From the NCBI GenBank assembly GCA_018398805.1, contig JAGFBZ010000906.1, forward strand, positions 992,501 through 1,056,500: DNA of 64,000 nucleotides, read 5' to 3'. Shown here one piece after another: positions 35,830 to 47,127 of this stretch. The notes under the pieces were generated by a model. It ran no database searches. It saw nothing but the letters and a program-made list of their open reading frames with translations, and was not told where the DNA came from. The translations under genes were made by a program, and so were the position numbers. Position 1 is the first letter of the stretch; each line of letters opens with the position of its first letter. Origin of the DNA: Hirundichthys speculiger. Its lineage: Eukaryota > Chordata > Actinopteri > Beloniformes > Exocoetidae.

Positions 35830-36370
35830 AGAATTTCCTGGGTTTTAGGCTCATGAGCTGTCATGTGCATGTCTTGTAACAGGCTTCATATATAAAGGTT
35901 TTGGTTGATTTCTGCAAAGAAAATAATTGGCAGTTAATGAAGTCTGGAGTCCACGGACATCACTAAATCCTGAGTTTCCGCCCTGGAGATGCCTTGCAAG
36001 GCCTTCACTACAACCACCTTCAGCTGCTGCTTGTTTGTGGTACTTTCTGCCTTCAGTTTTGTCTTCAAGAGCTGAAAAAACATTCTCTATTATGTTGCAA
36101 TCACACAACTGACTTGGCCATTGAAGAATGTTCCATTCATAGAGCTAGCCTTCAAAAAGGCAAATAAACATGTTGCTTTACATCTCAGAATTAATCTATC
36201 TATTTCTATTAATTAAAAATTATTAGATAATAAAATAAATAAAAATCAATAAATACCAGTGATCCTGTTCCATTGGATGCCATGCATGCCCATGCCATAA
36301 CACTGCCTCTACCATGTTTGACACATGATGTAATCATGATGCAAATGCAAATGCTCCGCCCAGGCGTCAC
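35830..36370 (-). mobile_element. Tc1-type transposase relic
   Basis: Two parts of one minus-strand transposase are recognisable. At 36370-36245 the sequence encodes VKHGRGSVMAWACMASNGTG followed by SLVFID, the Tc1 block around the first catalytic D. At 36165-36045 it encodes WPSQLCDCNIIENVFSAL, matching the block around the third catalytic E. The aspartate of the usual SPDLNPIE has become C. Between them an AT-rich stretch has replaced the middle of the domain, including the second catalytic D. A 3' tail typical of this family follows to about 35850. The copy is non-functional. Confidence 0.75.
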
Positions 36371-36419
36371 TGTGTATGATGCATGTGATGCAGCATATGC
36401 AACGTGTGGACGCATCACT

Positions 36420-36640
36420 CAGTCCATGGGGCGCTGGAATTCGGCCAGTGCATTGAACAAGCCAAACTGAAAGTGTCATGAATTGGTACAAACTGTGCAG
36501 AGTGGAGGAGGCCACTTTCTCCATAGACTCTGGACACAAGGGAATCTGCCAGTAGCTCTTGGTTAAATCCAGTGTCGTGAAAAAGCAAACCGTGCAGAGC
36601 CGGTCCAGGAGCTTGTCTGCCCAGGGCATGGGATACGTTT
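36420..36640 (-). mobile_element. Gypsy-type retrotransposon fragment (reverse transcriptase)
   Basis: The minus strand encodes FFTTLDLTKSYWQIPL, the diagnostic stretch at the start of the palm of Ty3/Gypsy reverse transcriptases, preceded by a PWADKLLDRL block and followed by a degenerate F-G-L/N-A region. Only about 70 codons remain, without the YxDD catalytic motif, protease, integrase or LTRs. It is wedged between the Tc1 relic and a mariner relic, so it is a small residue of an old insertion. Confidence 0.8.
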
Positions 36641-36666
36641 CAAATTGTGAGACCTCATTTGCTTCT

Positions 36667-37775
36667 CAGTAATCCACTAAAAACATTTCATATGTTAAAA
36701 CTGAGACACTTGACCATTTCATTGAAAATATTAGCTCATTTTCACTTTGACAGCAGCAACACATTGGTCAGACCAGTTCAACAGCCAACTCTTCTCCTGT
36801 GAAGTCATGCTGTTGTGATGGATGCAGTATGTGGTTTAGCACTGTCGTTCTGAAATGTGCAAGGCCTTCACTCTCTGGATGCCAGGATGATGTTGCTCTA
36901 AAACCTTTGTGTGCTCCTTCAGCATTGATGGTGCCTTTCCAGATCTTTTAAGCTGCCCACACCATAGACGCTAATACATCCCAGTACCATCAGCGATGCA
37001 GGATTTTTGCCTGTCCTCTGATAACAACCTGGATGGTCCCTCTCCTTCTTAGTTCACAGGACACGGCGTCCACAGCTTCCAAAAGAATCTGAAATTTTGA
37101 TTCATCTGACCACAGGACAGTTTTCCATTTTGCCTCAGATCAATTAAGATGAGTTTTGGCCCAGAGAAGACGGCGACACTTCTGGATCATGTAGACTTAT
37201 GGCTTCTTCTTTGCGTGATACATTTTTCACTTGCATTTGTGGATTTCACGGTGACCTGTGTTCACAGTCAGTGATTTCAGTAAGTGTTCCTGAGTCCATG
37301 CAGTGATGTCTAGCAGACAATACTGGTTATTTTTCATACTGTGAAGCCTAAGGGCCCAAGGATCACACACACACACACTTCTGACCTTTGACCTTGTCCC
37401 TTGCGCACAGACACTTCTCCTGATTCTCTGAATGTTTTGATGCTATTGTGTACTGTAGCGCTCTGAAATCCTCCTTTTATGTACGGTGACCTCTCATCTG
37501 TTAACTAAGGCAGTCGTCAAATTCTCCTCCATTTATTTTTTTTTATTTGCACAAATTAACTGTTACAGACGTTTGTTGACCCTGTTCTAACTTTTTTGAG
37601 ATTCATTGCTGCCATCAAAGTCAAAATGAGTTTTGATTTTTCAATGAAAAGGTAAAATGTCTGTTATGTTCTTTATGTTCTATTGCCGATACAATATGGG
37701 TTCATGAGACTTGCAAGTAAATGCATTGTTTTAATTTACACTTTGCAGTGTCCCAGCTTTTTTAGAATTAATGTT
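36667..37775 (-). mobile_element. Tc1/mariner (IS630 superfamily) element, decayed, transposase antisense
   Basis: This is a second, longer copy of the family at 33955-34800, in the opposite orientation. The left part ACATTTCATATGTTAAAAC and the right part GGTAAAATGTCTGTTATG are the long subterminal inverted repeats. The right end ends with GTGTCCCAGCTTTTTTAGAA, typical of this family. The body, read in reverse, follows the transposase gene (for example GTCTGACCACAGGACAG and GGCCCAGAGAAGACGGCG). No long frame is open, so the transposase is dead. The extreme left end is missing or diverged at about 36660. Confidence 0.8.
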
Positions 37776-37785
37776 GTGCGTATAT

Positions 37786-38305
37786 GAATGAATGAATGCT
37801 TTATTTCGGTTTAAAAACAAAAATAACATCATGTTTTTACAAAAGAATTTATCAAATAGGAACCGAAAAAGGAGTAGGCTGAAGCCCCAAGGCTTATTTT
37901 TGCCTATCCTATACCATCAAAGGATTAACTGAAAAATTCACAATAAAACATCAGTACTAGTACATCATTACAAAACACATGATAACTTAAACAGAAAAAT
38001 TGAATTTAAATCATTAAAATGAATTCAAATCATTAAATGTCATTATAACTTTTGATAATATTAGATTTTAAAGTCTTCTCGAAGACTAACATAGGAATTA
38101 CACATTTTTATTTCATCGTTAAATCCATTCCATAATTGTACACCCAAAACTGACACACATCTGTACTTTAGATTAGTTCCAACTTTCAGAGTTTCAAACA
38201 TTAACAACCCCTTTAAATTATAAACCACCTGCCTTAGCTTAAACATTTTTTGAATACAAATGGGAATTGTTTTAATTACCACTCGAAACATAATTTCCAA
38301 TGTTT

Positions 38306-38310
<5 letters not shown>
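37786..38310 (-). mobile_element. L2/CR1-type LINE 3' fragment
   Basis: The minus strand encodes VSVLGVQLWNGFNDEI and then a short SLREDFKI terminus, the usual C-terminal region of CR1/L2-clade ORF2 (38061-38180). It is followed by a 3' UTR containing GGCTTCAGCCTACTCCTTTT, known from fish LINE 3' ends. The element ends at an (ATTC)n tail at about 37786. The 5' side stops at the (TA)n microsatellite, so only about 0.5 kb is left. Confidence 0.75.

Positions 38311-38389
<79 letters not shown>
38310..38389. repeat. (TA)n microsatellite, about 39 units
   Basis: Eighty bases of pure TA alternation directly upstream (in LINE sense) of the LINE fragment. Its translation produces the YIYIYI run of the minus-strand ORF at 38061-38474. 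Confidence 0.98.
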
Positions 38390-38391
<2 letters not shown>

Positions 38392-39299
38392 AGCAGTGAA
38401 GAGCCTTTGTGTGTTTCAGTTTGAATGAAGTGAACTACAGCAGCAAACCGGTGGCCTGTACTGCAGTGCTCCATAAAGACATATAGGCCTTAGGAGCACT
38501 TGATGGGGCTGCCACCGCCTTGCCTCTCCTCCACAATTTAGCCTGCCCTAATCTCTGCTTTAATTTACTTCACTCCACAAGGCAAGCAGTGACTAACACC
38601 ATCCTCAGGGGTCCTTTAACTTATGCTACCAGTGACAAGGAATATGCAAAGGCGAAATTTCTCACCAGGAAGGGTGACAGAGAGCGGATCCGCCAGGGAC
38701 CACACCTCCCTTTTCTGAGGATCTTTTAATGTCACTCACAAGAGCACTTTGCAGTTGCAAACTATTCTTCAGAGACCCTTTTATTAACATGATGATCCAT
38801 GGTGTCATTAAGTGGAGATTGTTTGGTGCAGAGGATGCAGCTATTGATTTGCTGAGAGATAGACTTTGCTGGAAAGTTTGTGACAGTGCAAACAGACCAC
38901 AGAGACCATTTCTTTAGAGTCAATCCACACTATTTTCAACCTCTTTGTCTCTTTTTTTCCTGCCTTATTTTTCCCACTCGTCTAATTTTCCCCTGGAATG
39001 CCGGGTGGGAAAGGCCCCGTTGACGGGCACAAGTAATTGCTATCAGTCTGTCATTAGGTTCTCTATCTTTCTCCCCCACTATTTTTTTCTGTCCCTCTAC
39101 ACAGGCTTGTGCTCAGCATTGCTTACAAATAAGACACTTAGGAGACGAGTGGAATTTGCTCCCCAAAAGCTGTGATGTATTGGATTTTTTACGGTCAGAG
39201 CAGCTCCTCCAACTGCCTTTTCATTCTCCGTTGTCCTGAGAACCATTTTCTCTGTGTTTGCAATATTCACTCTCTCCCTCTCTGTCCTCTCCGCTTCGC

Positions 39300-39660
39300 C
39301 TTTCAGGGTATCATTTGCAATTTAATGCTTACCTGGGGTGAGCCTTGACAATAGCTTCCACCATGAAATGGCCCAGGCCCTGCCTGCATGCCTAATGAGG
39401 TTGATGTTGAGCTATTTAGGTCATTGTCCCTTTACAATATCTACTTAATGCAACTCCATGGGAGTGGATTGTTGGAACGGTTAAAGATTCTATTAAGTCT
39501 TTCCAAAAGCCATTCCATTCCGCTGTCCGCCGCATATTACCAGGGGCACTGTGTACTTCGGTTTGGCTTTGTGAGAGGATGTTGCAACAAAGCATAGCAA
39601 GAAGGTGCAATGTTACCCCGGAGGGTCAGCCGAATAATATTTCTCGTATAATTAAATGTT
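39300..39660. promoter_or_regulatory. Possible conserved non-coding element
   Basis: Repeat-free block with TTTGCAATTTAATGC, GCCTAATGAGG and CGTATAATTAAATG cores and no coding frame of quality. Judged by eye only. Confidence 0.35.
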
Positions 39661-41249
39661 TCAAAGTTGTTGTTTTTTTTTCTTTTCTTTGTTTGTTTTG
39701 TTTTTCCAGTTTGAAAGGAAAACCTCTTGTCAGTCAGTCAGCTTATTTAGGAACATATGAAATCTGGATGGAGCCTGCAAATTCATATTAATCATCACAC
39801 AAAATGATCTGCCAAACAGACGGCCAACACCGACTATTAATCAGAGCAGAACCCGTGACAGCCCTTGGAATCGGAAAGGAAGGAGTCAGTGGGGTGGTGG
39901 TGGTGGGGGGGTCTCTTTGAGAGGGTACTTGATATGAAAACTGTGTGTTGTGCTTTGTACCAGCCTGTGGGAGTTTTTAAACAAGCCCATATGGTGGTAG
40001 CCACCAGCTTTGGAGAAGGCGGGTGGGTTGGGGGGGTTAGCCAGGGCCAGGATTTCACACAGTCAGTACTGAGTGGGATTGAGGAGGCGAGCTCTTAAGC
40101 TGTCTTTTCAGGCACAGCAAAAGCCCTCCATCTGGCCTCCCCTAAAACTCAGGGCGAGTTTACTCAGCTCCCTGTCGGCTGATTGGGCCTCCTGAAGCAG
40201 AAGTAACAGCATCAATAGTGTAAACCCTTGCCACTTGAGAGTATTACATTTCTTTTCATGCTTGACTTAATCAAAAGTGGGGAAGTGAAATTTACACCTT
40301 TTTGATGTTCTTTTTTCCCTGCTCGCTAAGAGGGGCAATCTTAACCCATTTGATCTTCACAAGCGCCCACTAAATGGCCAAATATGCCAAGCAGACGGAA
40401 GCAGACGGTTGGCAGTTGCCAGTTTGCGCAGGGTCACTGTTGGAGCACTCCATGTGGTGGGGCAGGCAACCTCACAGAAGGCTCCAGTCTTCGCAGAATC
40501 CAGCCAAGCTTCTGTCTGGAGGCTCACTGTCTCTCGCTCACTGTCCGCACCCAGCCAAAAATCAATCCACCCTCATGCTGATTCTCTCGGCTCTGCCTGA
40601 GCCAGTGTGAGACTTGACTGAGCATCATCAAATGAACACTGTAGCTGGGGCTTTATAACAAAACGAATAGACAAAAAACCACCAGCCAAGTGTCAATGCT
40701 ATGATGTGTATATTTGATACATTAGCAGATCTGCGTAGCGTCATTATCTGTTTTGTTTGCAACGGCAAATCGCGTTGTGAACATAATGAAGCGCTGAGAT
40801 GTCAAAGAGGTGCCATATGCTGCCTAAAATGAGCTTCTAGTTATTATTAATCAAATGAAGAAACACATGATAGGAGAGATATAGTGAAGCAATCAGGGGC
40901 AGACTTGTTTTGTCTGGTGAACAAATGTTTTTGATTGTCGTCACTACTAATCCAAGCTGTTCGGCGGTGCTGGAGCACAGAGAGCTGACCTGGGGACGTG
41001 TGAAGATTCCCCTCAACAGGAATCTGGATAGGGCGGTCGCCGAAGAGCTTCTAGCCAGTGACAGTTGCTTTAGGAACTTGGCTTGAACGAGTGTGTGATG
41101 TCTGGAGTCTTTAGCTCATGTTAAGCCCAGGCTAAGGCCAGAATCTGACTGATGGAGCCCAAGGCTTCAGTGCTGTGGTGTTGTGTTTGCACCTCTTAAT
41201 GAAGCTGGGGGCCAATGACACCGCCTGGCCCGGCCCATCCTTCCTCCCA

Positions 41250-42035
41250 TCACAGGACCAGCCATGTGCCAGCCAGGACTGGAACAGAGACCCACCCCAT
41301 TAGTTCCTCTTTACATCCCAGGCTTTCAGGCGCTGCTAGCTTAGTCGCTGTGTGCAGCAATTCACTTTGGTTCATTTTTTTCCCCCTCCAACTGTTGTAA
41401 ACAAGAAGTAAAAAAAAAAAGTAGATAATTAAATGCTTGTGTCCTGTGGAAAACAATGCCCCCCACCCCTTTTTTAAATGAATATAAATTACCATTACAG
41501 TGCCTAAACTGTGAAATGCGTGTGTGTGTCTGTATGTGTGGAAGGAGTTTACTTGGTGACAGCGTGAAAAGAAGAGGCCCCCTTCCAGGCGGCCAAAAAT
41601 CCTGCCGAGGAACTTGTCTGGGATCGTGATGTTTCGACAGCTCCACTGCGACAAGATACATAGTTTCCATTCAGTGACAAGCTTCTTATTGGTTACTATA
41701 GTTTCACTAATGCCCAATTGAAGGCGATGCCTAATCTTGACAGAATGAGTTAAAAGGTGCCGATGTCCAGAGCCACAAAACCACATGTTGAGAGTCAAGG
41801 GACCAAGCCCCCACAAAGCGCAGCTCCTCTCGCTTTGATGTGGCCCTATCAGGGGCAGGAGATTGAAGAGAAAGGGGGTAAGAATACACAGAGGCCAGTG
41901 CAGCACACAAACCTCTCGAAGGACTCGCCGACAATGGCGACTACTGAAGTGTGTGGAAGGGACACACAAACAGTGAGACATCTCGGGAAGAGAGATACCC
42001 ACTTCCTGTTTTTTCATCTGCATCTCTTTCTTCAT
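41250..42035 (-). other. Longest ORF of the window (261 codons), not recognised
   Basis: A minus-strand frame of 261 codons from an ATG at 42035. The product would be rich in H, L, S and C. One hydrophobic stretch near residues 190-210 (LIIYFFFLLLVY) arises from an A tract in the DNA. No domain, no signal peptide and no splice structure are visible. A second minus-strand frame of 102 codons and a plus-strand frame of 148 codons overlap it, as expected of DNA poor in stops rather than of one gene. I regard it as most likely fortuitous, but it is longer than I would expect by chance. Confidence 0.15.
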
Positions 42036-42229
42036 TATCGCAAATTATCATCGTCAACATCTCAGCTATTTTATCGTCAACGCAGCCACACCACATACAA
42101 TAATGAGCAGTCAGTGGCGTGCACGCCGAGATGCGGTATATTTGAGCCTCTCTCATGTCAAGTGCCATGCTGGAGTAGTCTGTGGAGGACAGGCTTTGAG
42201 TGAGTTGGGGGGGTTGTTCTCTCCTTCAA

Positions 42230-42980
42230 TAGACCGTCTCTCAATGGCACTGAGGAATAATTGAAAAGCTAATATTGTTCAGCATATCCCAGGGATTACA
42301 TCTTATTGTAGAAACAAGTATGCAATACTGCAGTGTTTATTTTTGGTCAAGCTTTGTTGCTGCCGCTAATAGGTGCCGGGTGTAAAAAATGAGGAGTGCG
42401 CATTACCATGGCTGAGTCATGTCAGCACAAACAGCACCCCGCTAATCATTTGCTCCGCGTTATCTTTGGAAGGCATCTTGAATTAAAATCAGACACACAG
42501 TCAGAGACGCGACTGATGGGCATCGCCGAGCAAATGTGTTGAAAATTAGTGCAAATACGTGTTAATGCCGGTGATGCTCTAAAATAAGCTGCATTGACGG
42601 CATTGACATCTGCTTATGATGTTTATCGCACAGGCGCAGCTGTTTGCGAGCCCATTCATTTATTAGACAGACATTAGCGTTTAGTGTTTAAAATAACTCA
42701 CTTGGCATTGCTCAATCATTGGATATTGCCATATCTCTGTTCATTGTGCAGTTTATTGCAGATTTTAAATCAATTAAGTCTGTAATTTGTAACAACTGCT
42801 GAGACTGGTTCAGGCCTAAACAACGGCAATGGGATAACTGCCCTTTAGTGAAGCATCAATGGGCTTACAATGTGCTGAATTAGCTGGCATATTAATGACC
42901 AGCCGCAATGCCCCTCCATTCTCCTAACCCAAATCTGCTTATGCAAATGGTCCATGAATCCAGTTCAAAGGAGTCTCTTT
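42230..42980. promoter_or_regulatory. Strong-looking conserved non-coding block
   Basis: About 750 bp free of repeats and ORFs, with many paired AT-rich cores: GCTAATCATTTGC, GGATTACATCTTATTG, AATCAATTAAGTC, GAATTAGCTGGCATATTAAT, TTATGCAAATGG (octamer-like). It looks like a cluster of developmental enhancers. Inference only. Confidence 0.4.
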
Positions 42981-44884
42981 TAAGTGAGGCCTATACCCAT
43001 CCACACTGGGGGCTTTGAGAGAAACTGACATGAGAAAAGTTAGGGACACTTGTCTTTTTTTCTCTCTCTTTCTTTTTTCTTCTTCTTTTTTCTTTCTTTC
43101 TTTTTTTTTTTACTTCTCACAAAGCATGATCCAGTTAGCATGCACCTCTGCTGGTTACTAGCATGGTAGGGGTTGTCAAGTCCATAGGATTGCTCCAGAT
43201 AGAAAGGGGGGGCAGGGAGTGGGTTAATCCAGCCAATTGTGTCTGTGTGTTTAAAATGTGGTGTTCAACAGGGGGGAAAGCAGGGCCCATCCAAGTTCAT
43301 GCCCCTGTGTGAAAGAGAAGAGAAAGGCTGTGGAGTTTGACGCTGAAGGAATAGAATAATCCCCTTCACATTTGTTAAAGGGCCACTAGTCTTTTGTGTT
43401 GGCCAAGAAAAATTTAAAAGGCAATGTCATAATGGTTCAATTGGAATGATATCTTAGAGCACAATAGATGTGGCTTCTTTCCACGAACAACTTAAAACCC
43501 CATTGTTCCTATTATTGGGTTAGATGTTTGGATACATGCATACACTCTGAATGAGAATAAGTTGTTGTAATACAACCAGTTATAAAATATTGAGCATGAT
43601 TACACATGTTGTGGTCCAATGAATGATACAGACACGGTGGGAAAGGAAGGGCCCGTGTCTGCGTGTGATTTGTTTCCACAGATATGACAGGCCATGACAA
43701 TGTGAACACCTCTCACTTCAAATGATGGCATACATGAAATTTGGCTAATTTAATTTTTCAAGGAAGAGCTGTTGTGAATGAGCTCTGTGGTTTTATGTTT
43801 TTGCACCTGGCTTATATGTAGTCTTATATGTAAAAGAAAAAAAACCAATTACCCGATTGACCTCTGCTAAAACTCTTTTAAAGGAAATAGCCTTAGACAT
43901 GTTTGGCTCTCACCTTTGTTTGCTTTTTTAGCTCTCAGTGACTCTGTTCCTGACATTAGTGATGATGTGTACGTTGGACAGAAGAGTGGAAAACTTCAGT
44001 GAACTTAATAGTTCCCTTGTTCTCACATTAAAATTGGCTTGAGAGTACAAGCCATGTAGGATGTACTTTAAGATCCCAGCTAAACAGGACATTTATCTAG
44101 CCGTGCTCCTGTTGGAACAGACTTTCTTTACAATGCCTGACATCATGTGTTTGCCCGTATTTCCCAACAACTGTAGCCACTGTATGTAGAGACTTAATGC
44201 TAAGTCTATCCATTAAGTGCACACTCAACACACTGTTAACGCTCACAGGGAGTTGCCAATTAGACACAAAGGCCTAATTTATAAATCTAACTCTCTTAAA
44301 AACACATAATACCCAATTGAGAGGTATTATTTATTATAGTAGGATTTTTCATGTACTTGATGGGAAGTCCAAGTTTTGCAAGGTTATGTGCCAGCTGTAG
44401 AGGCACTGAAAAGGCTGACATCCTAAATGCTCAGTTATGCACGGGGGTCATTTAACCAAACTTCAGCTGCAAAAAATGCAAACAGCTGTTGGAAGATATC
44501 AGAGGCTAATGATGTGCAAATCTTTATTCCAAACTACCAGTAGGGTTTACATTTACTGCAGTATGACTTTATACAGTTGCAAGCAGAAGTCTGGATACAG
44601 TTCACATTTTACGCCAGTTAGGATTCCAGTCTTTTTTTTTAAACTTGTAAAATGTCAGAATAACAAGGGAGAATTTTCTCATGACTCCCCGTGATGATGG
44701 GTTGTCATCGGAAACTTTACGTGAACGGCTGTCTCTATCATACTCACCAATTAACACAGGGGTGTCAGACTCATTTTCACTGAGGGCCACATAAGCATCA
44801 TGGTGGCCCTCGAAGGGCCAATATTTAAGTCATTATTATATAAAACTCAGGGTTTGTGGTAAACATCACTGAGAGTATCCATTA

Positions 44885-45130
44885 CCTTGGTTTCAGAAGC
44901 GGAAGCGGTTGTTTGTTTTTCTTGTAGGCTAAATTTAGCATACTTAGCTCCTTGTTTGCTGTCAAAATGCAGACGTAGATTAAACTCTTTCACGACTGAC
45001 ACTTGCCTCATAACACAAAAGACAAACTGTTATTTCACCTTGAGATACAAACTTGCAATTGTTTTCCCATCATTCATGAAACTGCCTTCCTTGTGCATCA
45101 ATTTTTCTTTTCTTGGACATGTTGGGGTTA
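44885..45130 (-). pseudogene. Relic BED-like zinc finger of the outer hAT transposase
   Basis: The minus strand reads VFCVM, then VVKEFNLRLHF and AKYAKFSLQEKQ. It follows the N-terminal zinc-finger region of Charlie-type hAT proteins and of the host proteins derived from them (FAM200/ZBED5/GTF2IRD2 type): cysteines, then EFNLxxH, then a KYxx(L)xxxE helix. A stop and a cysteine loss break it, and no catalytic domain remains. It cannot make a transposase. Confidence 0.65.
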
Positions 45131-45328
45131 GTTAGTAAAGGTTTTCTTAAGTCCATCGGTTCTGAAAAATTGTCTAGCTCATAGCTACTGTTATCGTTGT
45201 GGGTAACAACAAAATGCATGATAGGAGATGTAGTTTATTGTCAATATGCGCTTTAAAGCGGCGTAAGCTTACTTTAAGTCTTAAAATATTAGTTTAAAAT
45301 TTAAGCCAATAATGCCCAGGCTCTCGAG

Positions 45329-46448
45329 TAGGGATGTCCTGATCACGTTTTTTGGGTCCCGATCCGATTCCGATCTTTTAATTTTGATGATCGGCCGATT
45401 TACGATTTTTTCCGATCCGATTTCACTTTTTTTGAGTGGGCAAACAGAGTTTAATTTCCTATGCATTTTATTTCCTGTGTACATTAATAAATAGGCCTGC
45501 ATCCAAGCTGAGATTAATAGCTTTTATCATCTCATAAAATAAACAATAACTTATTTAACAGTGACTGTTCAACAGTCTCAGTACTAAAGAACAAAGCACT
45601 TCCATTTAAATAGCAGCAGGTGAACTTGGCTAGCAGTTTAAGGCAATGAAAACACTAGCAGAAGTCTTTGCAATCAATGAAATCACATCAGAATAAAAAT
45701 AACATAAAATATTAACTTCACTTCTTTCAAGACCCGCTGCACATGTTAACGCACCTTTGTGTCCTTTGTCGTTCATGTAATGACGGGAACGAGGCTCGAG
45801 GTAATTAATGAGCCGGTTAAATGCCTTGTAAATGTGCTGGTCGTCCTCAGTAATACATTCTGCGATTAGCTCGGTGATTTTTCTGTATTTCTCCGAGTCT
45901 TTCGGGAGTTTGTCTTTCTTTTAAAAGTTTCACAGAGCGTTTGCTGCTGAAGCCGCTGCCGTCGGCAGAACAGTGACCGCAGCTGCGGTGATCGGTGCTG
46001 CGTGCTTTTTTAAGTGTCTGATTAAATTGGTGGTGTTGTAAACTCTCTTCTTACTTACCCATCATGATATCTCAGCCTTCCACACGTTTCAAGTCGCAGT
46101 TGAAGCGTCGGTCTTTGTAATTTCATAGTGCTGCCACACTGCTGACATTTTTGCTAAAGTTTAGCCTGACGCCGCCGGTCTAAAACTTTTAAGGTGGATA
46201 CAAGACAGCGCTGCTGGGAAACCTCATTTCAGTGCAAATTATTAAATGTATATAGTTTAAAAAATATTTTTGTTTGTGTAATATGATTACTTTATTAATT
46301 TGTGTTAATCAGGATCACTTTTTGAGGAAAAAAATAATGAAAAAAAGATCGGCGTGTTATAATAATGTTGATCGGCCGATCCGATCCACCTTAAATTTTT
46401 AAGATCGAAGGCCGATCCGATCAGGGGATCGGGATCGGGACATCCCTA
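45329..46448 (-). mobile_element. hAT element (inner), 1,120 bp, inserted in the outer hAT
   Basis: The ends TAGGGATGTCC and GGACATCCCTA are inverted repeats with one-base variants inside, followed by GATCGGCCGAT palindromes and CCGATCC/GGATCGG repeats. A perfect 8-bp duplication CTCTCGAG lies at 45321-45328 and 46449-46456. The minus strand of the interior (about 45730-46045) holds a decayed transposase N-terminus. Deletion of the catalytic part makes it non-autonomous. Confidence 0.95.
45730..46045 (-). pseudogene. Relic BED finger and linker of a ZBED-type hAT transposase
   Basis: Reading on the minus strand, VYNTTNLIRHLKKHA is the C-terminal half of a BED zinc finger (NxTxLxxHLxxH). An alanine-rich stretch ends in a stop, then in another frame SEKYRKITELIAE, DDQHIYKAFNRLINYLEP and HYMNDKGH match the region just downstream of the finger in vertebrate ZBED/hAT proteins. 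The frame change and stop show it is dead. The DDE/RNase-H core and dimerisation domain are absent. Confidence 0.75.
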
Positions 46449-46544
46449 CTCTCGAGGGCCACATAAAATGACGTGACGGACCACATTTGGCCCGTGGGCC
46501 TTGTGTTTGACACACGTGAATTAACACATCAAACACAATGAGGC

Positions 46545-46580
46545 GTTCAATGTCTTGCCCAAGGACACGATACAGTGAGC
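46545..46580. mobile_element. Possible short repeat fragment
   Basis: GTTCAATGTCTTGCCCAAGG followed by ACAC resembles a motif frequent in fish retroposons. It sits immediately after the outer hAT. Too short for firm assignment. Confidence 0.3.
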
Positions 46581-47102
46581 TACCTTTAAACTAGCATAAT
46601 TGTTTGTTTCCTTCATTTTTTTCCCTCAAGAAATATACTATATTTCATCCACTATTTCTCATTAACATTTAATATACTCTATAACAGTAAAAACAAGAGA
46701 TAAACATGAGACCAGACATTTTTCTGTGCAAAGAAAGAAAGAACCGTAAGAACTACCTTGTAACTAATGAACAACACTTCCTTTTCCCCATTTATGTTGG
46801 TGCTACAGGTGTTGGATGCTGGCCTCTCAGTGAGTTTTCTGCCCTTAAAGAAGCTCATACTGGCTGTGTGAAGTCCCTTAGGGGGGGCTCCACTAGGTGA
46901 CAGATTCTTCCTGTCCGTGAAATTCCCCCTGCGGTAATTTGTCTATGTGCTGATGGGCCCGTAGCTCCACGCGACATGGGTTATGGCAGCGAGGGCGGCT
47001 CCATCCTCATCACCTGCCATCTCCGTGGCCATCTTGACAACCCCACACATATAACCTTCTCCACCCACACTCACACACTCACCATTCTTCTGTCCTCCCT
47101 GT

Positions 47103-47127
47103 CCCCCCCCCCCCCCCCCCCCCCCCC
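47103..47127. repeat. Poly-C tract
   Basis: About 25 uninterrupted C. Confidence 0.95.

Larger units (their letters stand above)
38390..44748. other. Long repeat-poor non-coding region
   Basis: More than 6 kb with no recognised transposon. It includes the longest ORF of the window (41250-42035 minus) and several blocks that look like conserved non-coding elements. A pyrimidine-rich (CTTT)-type stretch lies at 43055-43110. The multiple overlapping ORFs at 39.8-40.6 kb are in different frames of the same DNA and are not supported. Confidence 0.5.
44757..46518 (-). mobile_element. hAT element (outer), interrupted by a second hAT
   Basis: The left end CAGGGGTGTCAGACTC and the right end, reversed, CACGTGTGTCAAACAC are inverted repeats with GGGCCACAT and GGCCCGTGGGCC just inside. 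A perfect 8-bp duplication AATTAACA flanks the whole (44749-44756 and 46519-46526). Without the inner element and its duplicated site it is about 634 bp. The minus strand keeps a decayed N-terminal transposase piece with a zinc-finger-like region. The TIR type is that of Charlie-like hAT elements, known in mammals and fish. Confidence 0.92.

Noticed and set aside
38061..38474. 137-codon minus-strand ORF as a gene
   Set aside because: Its middle is the translation of the (TA)n microsatellite and its end is a LINE ORF2 C-terminus.
41215..41400. Small plus-strand ORF opposite the 261-codon frame
   Set aside because: Proline/serine-rich shadow of the opposite strand, without support.
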